Positions 23,491 through 33,810 of a stretch of DNA of 64,000 nucleotides are shown in pieces. How positions within the stretch are numbered: the stretch's first letter is position 1; every line of letters begins with the position of its first letter. The notes beneath the pieces were generated by a model that had not been told where the DNA came from, did not search any database, and worked only from the letters and a program-made list of their open reading frames with translations. A program made the translations under genes and the position numbers. Source of the DNA: Muscardinus avellanarius (lineage: Eukaryota; Chordata; Mammalia; Rodentia; Gliridae); contig OY726561.1 of NCBI GenBank assembly GCA_963383645.1, positions 23,516,795 to 23,580,794 on the forward strand, read 5' to 3'.

Positions 23491-23709
23491 TTTGCAGTAG
23501 TGGGGATGGAACCCAGAGGCATTGTACCTCTAAGCCTCAGCCCCAGCCCTATTACTTAGTCTTTTTTTTTTTTTAATATTTGAAACAGGGTCTCACTGAG
23601 TTGCAAAGTGCCTCTCTAACTAGCTGAGGCTGTCTGTCCATGAACCGTGATCCTCCAGTCTCAACCTCCCCAATGCTGGGATTACAAGTGTGCGCCACCA
23701 TACTCGGCA
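23491..23709 (-). mobile_element. B1-ID SINE, subtype A
   Basis: gggatggaacccagaggcat, ttgaaacagggtctcactga and agtgtgcgccaccatactcg. Confidence 0.88.
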
Positions 23710-23792
23710 ATAATTTTAAAAGTAAAATAGTAATTCAGTAAATATTTTTGGAATTTGCCAAATAAAACACTACTTTAACAAAACTGAGCCAG

Positions 23793-23991
23793 GGCCGGGC
23801 AAGGTGGGTGGCTCACGCTTGTAATCCCTGTGCTTGGGAGGGATCTTGCTGGTTCAAAGACAGCCTCACTGGCTTAAGAGACTCTGTTTCCAAATAAAAA
23901 TATAAAAATAATAGGTCTTGGAGTGTATCCTAAAGGTAGAAGGGTTTCCAGGAACCCCAGTGCCACCAAAAAAAAAAAAAAAAAAAAAAAA
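23793..23991 (+). mobile_element. B1-ID SINE, subtype B, with small internal deletion
   Basis: The head lacks part of the usual gaggcggagacaggagg segment (gcttgggagggatcttgctg). The tail gtttccaggaaccccagtgc and poly-A are present. Confidence 0.9.
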
Positions 23992-24079
23992 TCATAGCTG
24001 TGTGAAGCATGTATTTTCAAAAGAGATGCACATAGGAAAAATAAAAACTTAATACTCAAAGTACACTTAGGTGTAACTC

Positions 24080-24445
24080 ACTACACTCCAGCAAGATGTG
24101 CATCACCCAAGTCTATCTTCTTCAGCATCCATAGGTGTGGCACAAAACTCCCAGGATATCAGAAGTGACACCCAGGCACCAGGAACAAGGGACAACGACA
24201 AGAAAAGATAGGCAACATGCAGGCCCAAGACCTGCTGAGCTTGAAAGCCATATCAAGCCCCTAGCGACCTGAGGACTATAACTGTCAGCATCTGAGACTG
24301 AAAACTCACAGCTGCTTGTGCCAAGAATCACTCTCACTTTGCTATTCAGACCACCAAACACCAGCAACACTGACCCAGGCAGCTGTGCTGGTAGCCTTGG
24401 GCAAGTCCTCACGTTTGATTCTGGTTGAGCACTGACCAGGAGTTG
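24080..24445. other. Unidentified segment of balanced base composition
   Basis: Visibly richer in G+C than the flanks and bounded on the right by (GTCT)n(CT)n. An antisense ORF spans 24122-24412 but has no recognisable domain. It may be an old repeat or ERV piece; unassigned. Confidence 0.4.
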
Positions 24446-24450
24446 TACAG

Positions 24451-24451
24451 A

Positions 24452-24508
<57 letters not shown>
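24451..24508 (+). repeat. (GTCT)n(CT)n microsatellite
   Basis: About eight GTCT units followed by a CT run. Confidence 0.95.
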
Positions 24509-24714
24509 GCCCTACAATATCACAAGTTGTATAAAGTTTGCATATATTAGTATCAACAAAAAAGCCAGTCTTGTTTATGATCATAATAAACATTCTTAAA
24601 ATGACAGAGATGGTATTTTGGTTGCTTTTCAATATCAAAATCTGCTCAGAACAACAGCATAAACAAATAAAATAGAAGACATAAGAGAGCGTAGAGCCAA
24701 AGAGAGAAAAAAAA

Positions 24715-24719
<5 letters not shown>

Positions 24720-24752
<33 letters not shown>
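24720..24752. repeat. (TA)n microsatellite
   Basis: A short uninterrupted TA run. Confidence 0.9.
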
Positions 24753-24754
<2 letters not shown>

Positions 24755-24959
24755 CAGAAGATTATATAATGAGAAAGAAGACAACAAATAAAGCAGGAAT
24801 CTAATGAGCATAATAAAACAAGATTATATAAAGTTATCAAGTACAATTAATGAAAGGAATAAAAAGAAACCACCACAGAAAACTGTACAAATAAAATAAA
24901 ATGCTCATATTCAAAAGATGTAATTTTCTTCTGGCTTAGGTATGTAAGGTAAACAGACT

Positions 24960-26060
24960 TTCTTCAAAAAACATCTAAACTATAAATCCATGAGGTGCTG
25001 GGTTGGTGTCATATATTATGCATCCCATCTAGCAGTCTCTGTGTTGGCATGGGCCACCACCCTTGTTTCTTTCTACATCTAGAACTGTAGGTATCCTGGA
25101 CTACTTCTTAACTTAGTGTCAGGCATAGATGTAAGATATTTTTCTGATAGCACGAACATGAGGTTCCTAGGGTTTTTTGTGGCCTAAAGGCCCAAACCCA
25201 CCTTATCCCAGGCAATGGCTTTGTAGACTCCAGGGAAAAGAGCCCCAATCCTGTTAAGTGTACAGAGGGGCAAGAAAGATCTCTGAGTTCTCTCTAGTGA
25301 AGCAGTAATTCTATTCACAGCTCTGCCCATCCTTAGGGCTTAGTACATCACAAAGACCTCACTTTCAAATACATTAAGGATTAGGTTTTAACATATGAAT
25401 TGGGGCAAGGGCAGGGCAAAAGCATTTAATCTAGAGATTTCTGTACTTATTTCTCAAAAAGCAGACTCTTCTGCATACAAAATGCATCCGCTTCATTGGA
25501 ACAACACCAAAAATCTTCATTCATCTCAGTATCAATTCAAAAATCCTAAATTCAAAATTTCTTCTAAATATTACCAAAATTAAATATGTTTGAGATTCAA
25601 GACATGATTTATACTGAGACAAATTGCTCTCCAACTGTTAACCTGTAAATCTCACCACGTTGTAAACATCTACATTATATTGATGAGAAAAGTGCAGGAT
25701 CAACATTTCAATTTCACATGAGAGAAACAGAAAAACAGACATGAGGGACAGGGCATAACAAGTCCAAAACTTAATACATCAAATGTCATTAGTCCTCAGA
25801 CCTCAAGAGTAATATTCTCTTTTCCCTGTCTTTTATGTCAAATGGAAGACCTCTGTACCCAATAATACTGCTAGTACTTTACTTAAAATTTTTTCAGATA
25901 GAGGATTGACTACTCCGGCTCCAGGATGCCCTGCCTCATGGCTTTCAGTGATCCCATTCCTGAGTGTCATAAGCATCTTGTCCCTACTCCTTCAACATTT
26001 CTCTTCCTATAGCAAACAACTTTCTGGGGTAGGGAGCGTGAATCTGTAGCTCAAACAGGA
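24960..26060 (-). mobile_element. Ancient MaLR/ERVL-like LTR and internal remnant
   Basis: ttaggttttaacatatgaat resembles the antisense 5' edge of MLT1/MST-type LTRs. The sequence that follows (gagattcaagacatgattta, gagacaaattgctctccaac, aacaagtccaaaacttaata) resembles the antisense MaLR internal sequence I remember from other mammals. No open reading frame survives. Exact bounds are uncertain. Confidence 0.45.
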
Positions 26061-26085
26061 GGCCTATGTTATGCTGTTCCTTTGT

Positions 26086-26283
26086 TTGGTACTGGAAATT
26101 AAGCCCAGATATACTCCAAGCTCTCTTTAAGTTTTTATTTTATTCTATTTTCTTGGCTTGGAAAACAGTCCCACGAGGCTGCTGAGAATCTCACTACATT
26201 GCTGAAGCTATCCTCAAACCTATGGGCCTTCTTCTTAGCCTCTCAAGTACTGAGATTACAGGTGTTTGGCACCACACCTGCCC
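26086..26283 (-). mobile_element. B1-ID SINE, old
   Basis: ggtactggaaattaagccca, tctcactacattgctgaagc and caggtgtttggcaccacacc. Strongly diverged. Confidence 0.72.
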
Positions 26284-26446
26284 CAGTGTCATGTTAAACC
26301 CAACTGAAAGCATCTATGCCTGATGGACTGTGAATTCTGCTTGAAAATTACTATTGCTTCAGAAACACTGTCAAAAATTGCTGCTTGCAGCTTCATGATT
26401 GGCAGCCACCATAGTGTCCAACCACATCAGGAACAGCAAAACTTTT

Positions 26447-26639
26447 TTTTTTTTTTTTTTTTTTTTTGTGGTACTGGGGTTCCTGGAAGCCCTTCTACCT
26501 CCGGGCTACATTCCCAGACCTATTTTATATGTTTGAAACAGGGTCTCTTACGCCAGGGTGGCTGGCTTCGAACCTGCGCGATCCTCCTGTCTCTGCCTCC
26601 CAAGAGCGGGGATTACAAGCGTGCGCCACCACGCACAGC
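26447..26639 (-). mobile_element. B1-ID SINE, subtype B, with perfect target-site duplication
   Basis: Full antisense subtype-B copy. aacagcaaaactttt at 26432-26446 is repeated exactly at 26640-26654, so this is a recent insertion. Confidence 0.95.
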
Positions 26640-26654
26640 AACAGCAAAACTTTT

Positions 26655-27799
26655 AATGTGAGGTGGTATTCGGAGGTCCTGTGGACACCTTTGATCACAC
26701 CTTTATATTCTTTCGGCCTTCTTCTCTATCAAAATCCTTGAATTCTCATCCTAAAATGGGTATGAAAGACTTGATAAACTAAATACATTGCAGGGTCATT
26801 TCTCCAGGTTTTAAAAATAGTTCCTGGATCTTATGGAGAGCTTTGATTTATACTAATCTCCTTATCAAGTGTTCTCTTTTCTCCTAGAGTCTCAGTTTTA
26901 CAAAATAAATAGGGTAAGGATTTTATAAATTCTGAAATTCTACATGCCTTTTTAAATTGATCTTTAAGTCATTCTGTCTGTTACACTATACTATATGTGT
27001 TCAGAAAAAAAAAAGCTCATCACATGGCTTAGAAATTTCCTCAAATATACAATTTTAGCAATCATAAGACTGATGTCACACAAATGTTACACTATCTTCT
27101 TCTAGTAGTTTCATTTATCACCTTTTTATTTATCGCTGGATTTTGAGTTGATTTTTGCACGCAATTTGAGATTCTTTTAAATTTAAGTTATCAATGAGTA
27201 AATTCTCTTTATAAGAATATTTTATTTAACTATGTGTTTCTAAGTTTTCATTACACTAAGCATTGTAAATACATGCTGGTGCCCATCATGAATTCCTAGC
27301 ACTCTAAAATCAACATAACTCAGAAATTTTTCCTATAGTTCATAGGAGCACATTATAATCATAAGAAAAATGAAAGATGAGAGACTCGGAACAATGTGAT
27401 ATCAGGCTAACTGATTAATAAGATATCTGAGGCTTAGGCCTCTTGTAGAGCTCTCACCAGTCATTTTGCCCATTGTACAATCTGGCCAAATTATTCTGTC
27501 ATTTTTAAGTACCTAATCAATCAGTTTGTATCTTATATTCCACTCCAAATTTCCCATCACATTTCCAAATACCAAGAAATTAACCCTTCTTGCTCGAACA
27601 TTAGTATTCTTTACTATGAATATACTAGATCACACAGAGACCCAAAATATATTGTTAGAATGTGAGCAAGATTTTGAATCTTGCAAAATTGCAAAAATCA
27701 GTGCAAAATTGTATATGTTTCTGATTTGCTTATATTTTATTATTAGAGGGTTTTTTGGCAGGAAATTTTTTCTTTACTTCAATATTTACTAAGCATACT
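26655..27799. other. NCAM2 upstream intron, nothing recognised
   Basis: AT-rich unique sequence. The 88-aa ORF at 27526-27792 has no known domain. Confidence 0.5.
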
Positions 27800-27837
27800 T
27801 TGTGTATGTGTGTGTGTGTGTGTATGTGTGCATGTGT

Positions 27838-27872
<35 letters not shown>
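27800..27872 (+). repeat. (TG)n microsatellite, interrupted
   Basis: TG units with TATG and CATG interruptions. Confidence 0.92.
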
Positions 27873-27875
27873 TGT

Positions 27876-28023
27876 GTGGTACCAAGGAATGAACCTACCC
27901 ATTTTTTTTTTTTTATTTTGAAACATGGTCTTGTTAAATTAATGCATGTTATCTTTTAACCAGTGATCCACCTGTTTCTGCCTCCCAGCACTGGGTTTAC
28001 AGATGTGGCCCACTATACCCAAC
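27876..28023 (-). mobile_element. B1-ID SINE fragment, old
   Basis: gtggtaccaaggaatgaacc, ttttgaaacatggtcttgtt and a head remnant. Parts of the ID half are deleted. Confidence 0.7.
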
Positions 28024-28097
28024 TTATCAAACATACTTTGTAATAGTAGCATTTTAATTTTAGTTAATATACATAATTTCATTAACAATATATAAGC

Positions 28098-28327
28098 AAG
28101 TTGGGCATGGTGGTGCACACTTGTAATCCCAGCATTCGGGAGGCTGAAATTGAAGGATCACAGTTCGCTAACAGTCCCAGCTACTTAGTGAGGCCTTCTG
28201 CAACTTAGTGAGACCCTGTTTCAAGGTAAAGAATAAAAAAAAGAGAGAGAGCAGGGGGTATAGCTCGGAGGTTGAATGTCCTTGGGTTTCATCCCCAGAC
28301 CAAAAAAAAAAAAAAAAAAAAAAAAAA
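28098..28327 (+). mobile_element. B1-ID SINE, subtype A
   Basis: cttgtaatcccagcattcgg head, gggggtatagctcggaggtt ID tail and a long poly-A. Confidence 0.92.
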
Positions 28328-28875
28328 CAATATGTATAAGCATAAAGAATTTCATTTTTTAAATTTTCATGGAAGCTATAATTTTTGGAAAAGTCTTATA
28401 TTCAAAATGCCTTTTTGATAGACTATATCTTTTTGAAATTATACAAGATATCTCTATTAGTTTTGAAAAATTACTTGCTATTTTTCAATAAAATTTATGG
28501 CATATAAACATACTAGTCTCTACTTATTTGAGAACATATATCATTCTTTCTGTCCCTTATTGCTTATTACTGCTCTATATCATTTTTGCAATCTAAATTT
28601 GAATATTTCAAACAAATTAATATACTTTTTGCCAAGATTTTCATGCACATAAAAGTTAAAAAATATTTGCAAACAATAGTTTAATTTAATGAATACATTA
28701 TGTCTATATTACTATTTTGAAATATTATGAGTTATTTTGACATTGACTATTTAAAAATATGTCTTGAATAATTCAAATGATGAGGATGATCATTCTATGG
28801 CTAAATATTTGTGTGGATAATTTATAGTATTATTAATGCTTCACACATACCAAAAATACTTACCTAAACTATTTC
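28328..28875. other. NCAM2 upstream intron, nothing recognised
   Basis: AT-rich unique sequence left of the composite retroelement. Confidence 0.5.
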
Positions 28876-28891
28876 AGAAAAACTACTACTG
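28876..28891 (+). repeat. Left target-site duplication of the composite element
   Basis: agaaaaactactactg, identical to 31563-31578. Confidence 0.93.
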
Positions 28892-29345
28892 GGGGCCTCT
28901 GGCCCCGACCCTGGGTGGGTGGGCAGGCGCTCGCGGGACACCGCTAGGCGACCACCTCTCCACCCAGAAGGACCCTGTGGTCTGGGTCTCTGGCCCCAAC
29001 CCTGGGTGGGTGGGCAGCCGCTGGTGGGGCACCCCTAGGTGACATGCTTTCCACCCCAAAGGACCCTGTGGTGCGGGCCTCTGGCCCCAACCCTGGGCAG
29101 GTGGGCAGGCGCTGGTGAGGCACCCTTCGGCGAACCCCTCTCCACCCAGAAGAACCCTGTGGTCCGGGCCTCTGGCCCCGACCCAAGGCGGGTGGGCAGG
29201 CGCTGATGGGGCACCCCTAGGTGACCCGTGTTCTACCTGGAAGGACCCTGTGGTCCGGGCCTCTGGCCCCGACTCTGGGCGGGTGGGCAGGCACTGGCTG
29301 GGCACCCCTAGGTGACCCCCTTTTCCACCCAGAAGGACCCTGTAA
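28892..29345 (+). repeat. 91-bp GC-rich tandem array (about 5 units)
   Basis: The motif ggaccctgtgg (one copy with a single change) starts at 28970, 29061, 29152 and 29243, exactly 91 bp apart, with the next at 29335. Each unit carries gggcctctggcccc and a gggtgggcaggcgctgg-like block. Its position at the element's 5' end recalls rodent L1 5'-UTR promoter monomers. Confidence 0.93.
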
Positions 29346-29554
29346 AAAAGGAAAAGAGAAAGAAAAAAAAAATAACGGAGAGGGGTCAAGGAGGCCAGGA
29401 TACTGGAAATGCAGACAAAACTTATCCAAATGAACTGGAATTATTGAAAAAATTCCCCACTAAGGAGGACTGCTTCTCTACATTGTTAAGAATCTTGGAC
29501 ATCACCTGTAAGGAGAGAGACTTTAGCGGAGACCAAGGAGAAAGGCAGTGCTGA
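29312..29554 (+). pseudogene. Lysine-rich ORF fragment, possible L1 ORF1 N-terminus
   Basis: An 80-codon ORF begins inside the last 91-bp unit. It has a KEKRKKKK basic stretch, then an acidic and hydrophobic segment containing ELLKKFPTKEDCFSTLLRIL. Its place directly after a GC-rich monomer array is where L1 ORF1 would start, and a basic N-terminus fits ORF1p. No coiled coil, RRM or C-terminal domain follows because the second tandem array intervenes. Assignment to L1 is inference. Confidence 0.4.
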
Positions 29555-29934
29555 AAGCAGTATCCGCATTGGCGGTGGAGACTTGTATCCAGGTGAAGCA
29601 GAAATCGGAGCCTACCAACCTTTTTTGTGGGGGGTGGGGGAGAAATTACACCAAAGGTCGATTGCTACCGTCACGCATGCTTAGGAAGACTGGACAACAT
29701 TCAGAGTGGAAAAAGAGCTTGGGAAAAATTTGAAATGGTGGAGACAGTGGCAATGGCAGTGGCCAGGACTCAGGGGAGGCAGAGATCTGATGCATTACAC
29801 CTGGAACCTTTGAAGTAATGACACCAGAGGCAGAATGCTACCACCATGCACCCTCGAGAATGTGGGACAAATGGTTGGGCAAAGTGGGTGCTCGGATTAG
29901 AGACTGCCAAGGGATGAGGCCGGCGATGGACACA
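29555..29934 (+). other. Bridging segment of the composite element
   Basis: G-rich, non-tandem sequence between the ORF fragment and the second array. It contains a ggggggtggggg-like tract near 29630. Origin not recognised. Confidence 0.5.
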
Positions 29935-31160
29935 GCAAAACTGGGACTGGAGCCTGTCGTGAGGCAAGGCCGGTGCTGGAGCCTCCGAGGCCAGGATCAG
30001 AGCCTGCTGAGTGGTTAGGCTGGTGCTGGGGCCAGTGAAGCCGGGATCGGATCATGCTGTGAGGCAAGGCCGGTGCTGGGGCCTTCGAGGCCGTTATTGG
30101 AGCCTGCTGAGGGGTTAGGCCAGTGCTGGGGCCAACAAGGCCGGGATTGGAGCCTGCCGTGAGGCAAGGCCAGTACTGGGGCCTCCAAGGCTGGGATCGG
30201 AGCCTGCTGAGGGGTTAGGCCAGTGCTGGGGCCAGTGAGGCCGAAATCGGAGCCTCCCGTGAGGCAAGGCTGGTGCTGGGGCCTTAGAGGCTGGGATCGG
30301 AGCCTCCCGAAGGGTTAGGCTGGTGCCGGTGCCAGCAAGGCCGGGATTGGAGCTTACCGTGAGGCAAGGCCAGTGCTGGGGCCTCCAAGGCTGGGATCAG
30401 AGTCTGCCGAGGTGTTAGGCCGGTGCCAGGGCCAACAGCTGGCATTGGAGCCTTCCATGAGGCAAGGTCGCTATTGAGGCCTCCAAAGCCAGGATCAGAG
30501 CCTGCCGAGGGGTTAGGCTGGTGCTGGGACCAGCAATGCCGGGATCGGAACCTGCTGTGAAGCAAGGCCGGTGCTGGGGCCTCCTAGGCTGGGATCTGAG
30601 CCTGCCATGAGGCAAGGCCGGTGCTGGGGCCTCCAGGGCTGGGATCAGAGCCTGCTGAGGGGTTAGGCCGGTGCCGGGGCCAGCGGCTGGCATTGGAGCC
30701 TTCCGTGTGGCAAGGCCACTATTGAGGCCTCCGAGGTGGGGATCGGAGCCTGCCGAGGGGTTAGGCTGGTGCTGGAGCTAGCGAGGCCGTCATCAAAGCC
30801 TGCCATGAGACAAGGCCGGTGCTGGGGCCTCCGAGGTCGAGATCGGAGCCTCCCGAGGGGTTAGGCCGGTGCTGGGACCAGCGGCCTGCATTGGAACCTG
30901 CCGTGAGGCAAGGCCACTATTGAGGCCTCCAAGGCTGTTATTGGAGTCTGCCAAGGGGTTAGGCTGGTACTGGGGCCAGTGGCTGGAATCGGAGCCTGCT
31001 GTGAGGCAAGGCCACTACTGGGGCCTCCAAGGCTGGGATCAGAGCCAGCTGAGGGGTTAGGCTGGTGTTGGAGCCAGCGAGACCAGAATTGGGGCCTCCC
31101 ATGAGGTAAGGCCGCTGCTTGAGCCAGCGAGGTCTGGATCAGTCCACCAGGTAGCCAAAC
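29935..31160 (+). repeat. ~100-bp GC-rich tandem array built of two ~50-bp half-units
   Basis: gaggcaaggc starts at 29961, 30061, 30161, 30261 and 30361, exactly 100 bp apart. Degenerate copies continue near 30459, 30559, 30706, 30807, 30904, 31001 and 31103. A half-period copy at about 30609 shows that half-units (gggatcggagcctgc) can duplicate independently. Long ORFs in it are artefacts of the periodicity. Confidence 0.93.
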
Positions 31161-31239
31161 TACAACTGGGGCCATGAAGAGTGGGATCGGTATTTTCAAC
31201 GCGGCATGCACAGAAAAATATCTCAGAAAATTAAAACCA

Positions 31240-31562
31240 GATGCTTCCCCTAATCAGCAATAACTAGGAGGAAAGCGACAACAGGAAGTGGTCGAATCAA
31301 CTAAGGTGACCAATCATAGGGTATGGAATAGGGGAGGATGGAGCCTCTTTAAAAAGCAGGAGGTACATAAACATATGTATCAAAGTTAATCACCAAACAA
31401 GCATGAGATCGAGGGAGGGGGAGGGAATGGTATGGGGACTGGATGAGGGCTAAGTGGCTGATGATGTGTGCATGTATATCGTCTCAAGTCTTGTATTCCA
31501 ATGTGATGTATGATAACAATGCACCAATAAAAATAAATTTAAAAAAAGAAAAAAAGAAAAAA
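31240..31562 (+). mobile_element. L1 3'-end module and A-rich tail of the composite element
   Basis: ccagatgcttcccctaatca, gggagggggagggaatggta, gatgtgtgcatgtatatcgt and acaatgcaccaataaaaata align by eye, in order, with the L1 tails at 36500-36850 and 48580-48840. It ends in aaaaagaaaaaaa units. Confidence 0.85.
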
Positions 31563-31578
31563 AGAAAAACTACTACTG
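31563..31578 (+). repeat. Right target-site duplication of the composite element
   Basis: agaaaaactactactg, an exact copy of 28876-28891. Confidence 0.93.
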
Positions 31579-31662
31579 AAGTTAAAAAAGTGAAACTTGA
31601 ATTTTAATTCTTAAGTATTTATTAATTTTAATTCATGAATTAGAGTTGGGATGAATATAAAA

Positions 31663-31848
31663 ATGTCTGTACATGCTTGTAACCCCAGTACTTGAAAGGC
31701 TGAGACAGGATGATCACAGGTTCCTGGTCAGCCACTGCTAATTCATGAGGTGCTCCACAACTTAGTGAGATACTGTTTCAAAATAAAGACTAAAACATAG
31801 GTTTGAGGGTGAGGATTGGAGGTAGAATTAACTCCAGCAACACCAAAT
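31663..31848 (+). mobile_element. B1-ID SINE, old, lacking its first ~15 bp
   Basis: acatgcttgtaaccccagta, ctgtttcaaaataaagacta and a degenerate ID tail. Confidence 0.75.
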
Positions 31849-33707
31849 TAAGGAATATAATCAATACTGATTTGTAAGAAATGCAGGAAGGAGGATTCTG
31901 AATTTTGATCTTTCATATTATGAAAGGCCTCAAAGATAGTATACAAGAAATTAAAGAGGAAATTGAGATTTTAAGAATGAAAAGAAAAATACTTTGAACA
32001 AAATGAAGGAGCCAGTAAATTAAATGAAGACAGTGATTAAAAAAAAAAACTACTCTGGTAGGCTAGACCATATGAAAAAACAGGTTATCAATTTTAGAAG
32101 GCAGTTCATTCAAAACTGAAAGCACAGTCCACAATATGCAGAAGACATTAAAATAACAAGATCTAAACATCCAACAATTATGGTACAATGCAAAATGTAC
32201 TAACTAATGGGTAAAAGGCATTAACAAAGGAATAAAAGCACAACCAAGGTTAGCAGAAACCTCTTCAGATAAATAATTTTCAAAGAATTTTTCAAACATA
32301 TAAAAAGACTTGAACATCTAAGTTCAGGAAATATACAAAACTACCATTAAGAAAAGATAAAAAAAGACCTTCCCATGCCACATAATAATCAAAATGACTA
32401 ACGCAGGAGCCAAGGAAATAATTTTAAAAGCAGTGAGAACAAAGACTGGGTTACAATCAGGGGCAAAATGATAAAAATCACTCTAGACTTCACAGGCCAA
32501 ATGATGAATGCCAGGAGGAATTAGTATAAAGTACTCCAGATACTAGAAGAAAACAACTTTCAATCAAGGCTGATATACTCAGAAAAATATCATTCAAAAT
32601 TGATGGAGAAACATTCTAAGATAAGCAGAAACTTAAAAATTCATGACTACCAACCCTCCACTAGATAAATTCTTAAGATGTAAACCATAAAGAAAAGCAA
32701 AAAGCAAATTCCAGAATCAGAGAAGAGGTGAATTCCACCAAGTGGGCAACTAAGTAAAGGAAAAATAATACTATATCAAAAATAAATAAGAGAAAACAAA
32801 AATTATATTTCAGTAATGACACTTCAAATAAAAGGGCTTAACTTCTCAAAAGATATAAACTGGCAATGTACATTATAAAACATAATTTAACTATATGTTA
32901 CTTGCAAAAACCTTACCAACAGGAAAAAATATCAATAGGCTAATGTTAAAAGTATGGAATAAATAAAACATAAAATTGGAGACTGAAAACAAGAAGGACT
33001 AGCAAGTCCTTGTTTGAAAATATGCCCAATCTGACAAAATGGACTTTAAGCTAAAACACATGAGAAGAGACAAAGTATAACACATCTTATTAATAAAATA
33101 AACAATCCAGAAAGAAGATATAATGATAATAAACATTTATGACTCAAATGTGGAGCACTTATATTTGTAAAATAAACTCTTGAAATCAAATATCAAATAG
33201 ATGAAAATACAGTAATACTGGGAGACTTCAACACACCACTCACACCATTAGGTCAATCTTCAAGACAAAAAATGAGTAAAGACTCTTCAGACCTAAAGAA
33301 CACTATAAACCAAATGGGCCTAATAGACATGTGCCATATATTTTAACAAGTTTTAGCTGAATACACATTCATCTCATATGCACACAAAACCTTTTCCAAA
33401 ATAAACCATTTCTGAGCTGCAAAAAACACCAGCAAATTCAAGACATTATATAATTTTATTTAGCATTTATTTTAGCTCACAAAGGAATGAAAGTAGAAAT
33501 CAACAATAGAAAGACCATAAGAGATTACATAAGTTCATGCTTGAATGATGAATGGATCTGAGCAGAAATAATGGGAGAAATAGAGAAAATCCTGAAATTA
33601 AACAAAAATAGATACATTATGTAACAAAATTTACGGGACACTTTGAAGGTGGTGATAAGAGGAAAATTTACAGTATTGAGTGCCCACATAACAAAATCAG
33701 ATCATAA

Positions 33708-33810
33708 GCCGGGCGTGGTGGCGCACTCTTGTAATCCCCGCGCTTGGAAGGCAGAGATAGGAGAATCGCGCAGGTTCGTAGTCAGCCTCGCTGGCTTAAA
33801 AAAGAAAAAA
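33708..33810 (+). mobile_element. B1-like monomer of a subtype-B SINE, lacking the ID half
   Basis: gccgggcgtggtggcgcact to cgctggcttaaaaaagaaaa, then directly ggtcataaac, resembling the left flank agatcataa. The ID tail is absent. Confidence 0.85.

Larger units (their letters stand above)
28892..31562 (+). mobile_element. Non-autonomous L1-mobilised composite retrotransposon with two tandem arrays (SVA-like architecture)
   Basis: In order: five ~91-bp GC-rich tandem units (28892-29345); an A-rich stretch with a lysine-rich ORF fragment (29312-29554); a bridging segment; about a dozen ~100-bp GC-rich units (29935-31160); a short junction; an L1 3' end (about 31240-31520) that also recurs in ordinary L1 copies of this window; and an A-rich tail. 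Identical 16-bp direct repeats bracket the whole, so the arrays and the L1 tail moved as one RNA-copied unit. No endonuclease or reverse transcriptase is encoded, so it would depend on L1 proteins in trans. It lies antisense to NCAM2 in a large intron. The alternative is a single internally deleted L1 whose 5'-UTR monomers and an internal repeat expanded. Confidence 0.85.

Noticed and set aside
24122..24412. 96-aa cysteine/serine-rich minus-strand ORF as a gene
   Set aside because: No recognisable domain, no splice sites or promoter. The block looks like an old repeat.
28892..29345. CpG-island promoter of a host gene
   Set aside because: The GC-rich block lies inside a retroelement bracketed by a target-site duplication, in the middle of an NCAM2 intron.
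28886..29389. 167-aa proline/glycine-rich ORF on the minus strand, and similar ORFs at 30284-31211
   Set aside because: They arise from the GC-rich tandem units (period 91 bp, not a multiple of 3, and ~100 bp). There are no start context, splice or domain signals.
29935..31160. Possible CRISPR-like regular repeat spacing
   Set aside because: Repeats are contiguous and degenerate with no unique spacers, and the context is mammalian. It is a minisatellite-type array.
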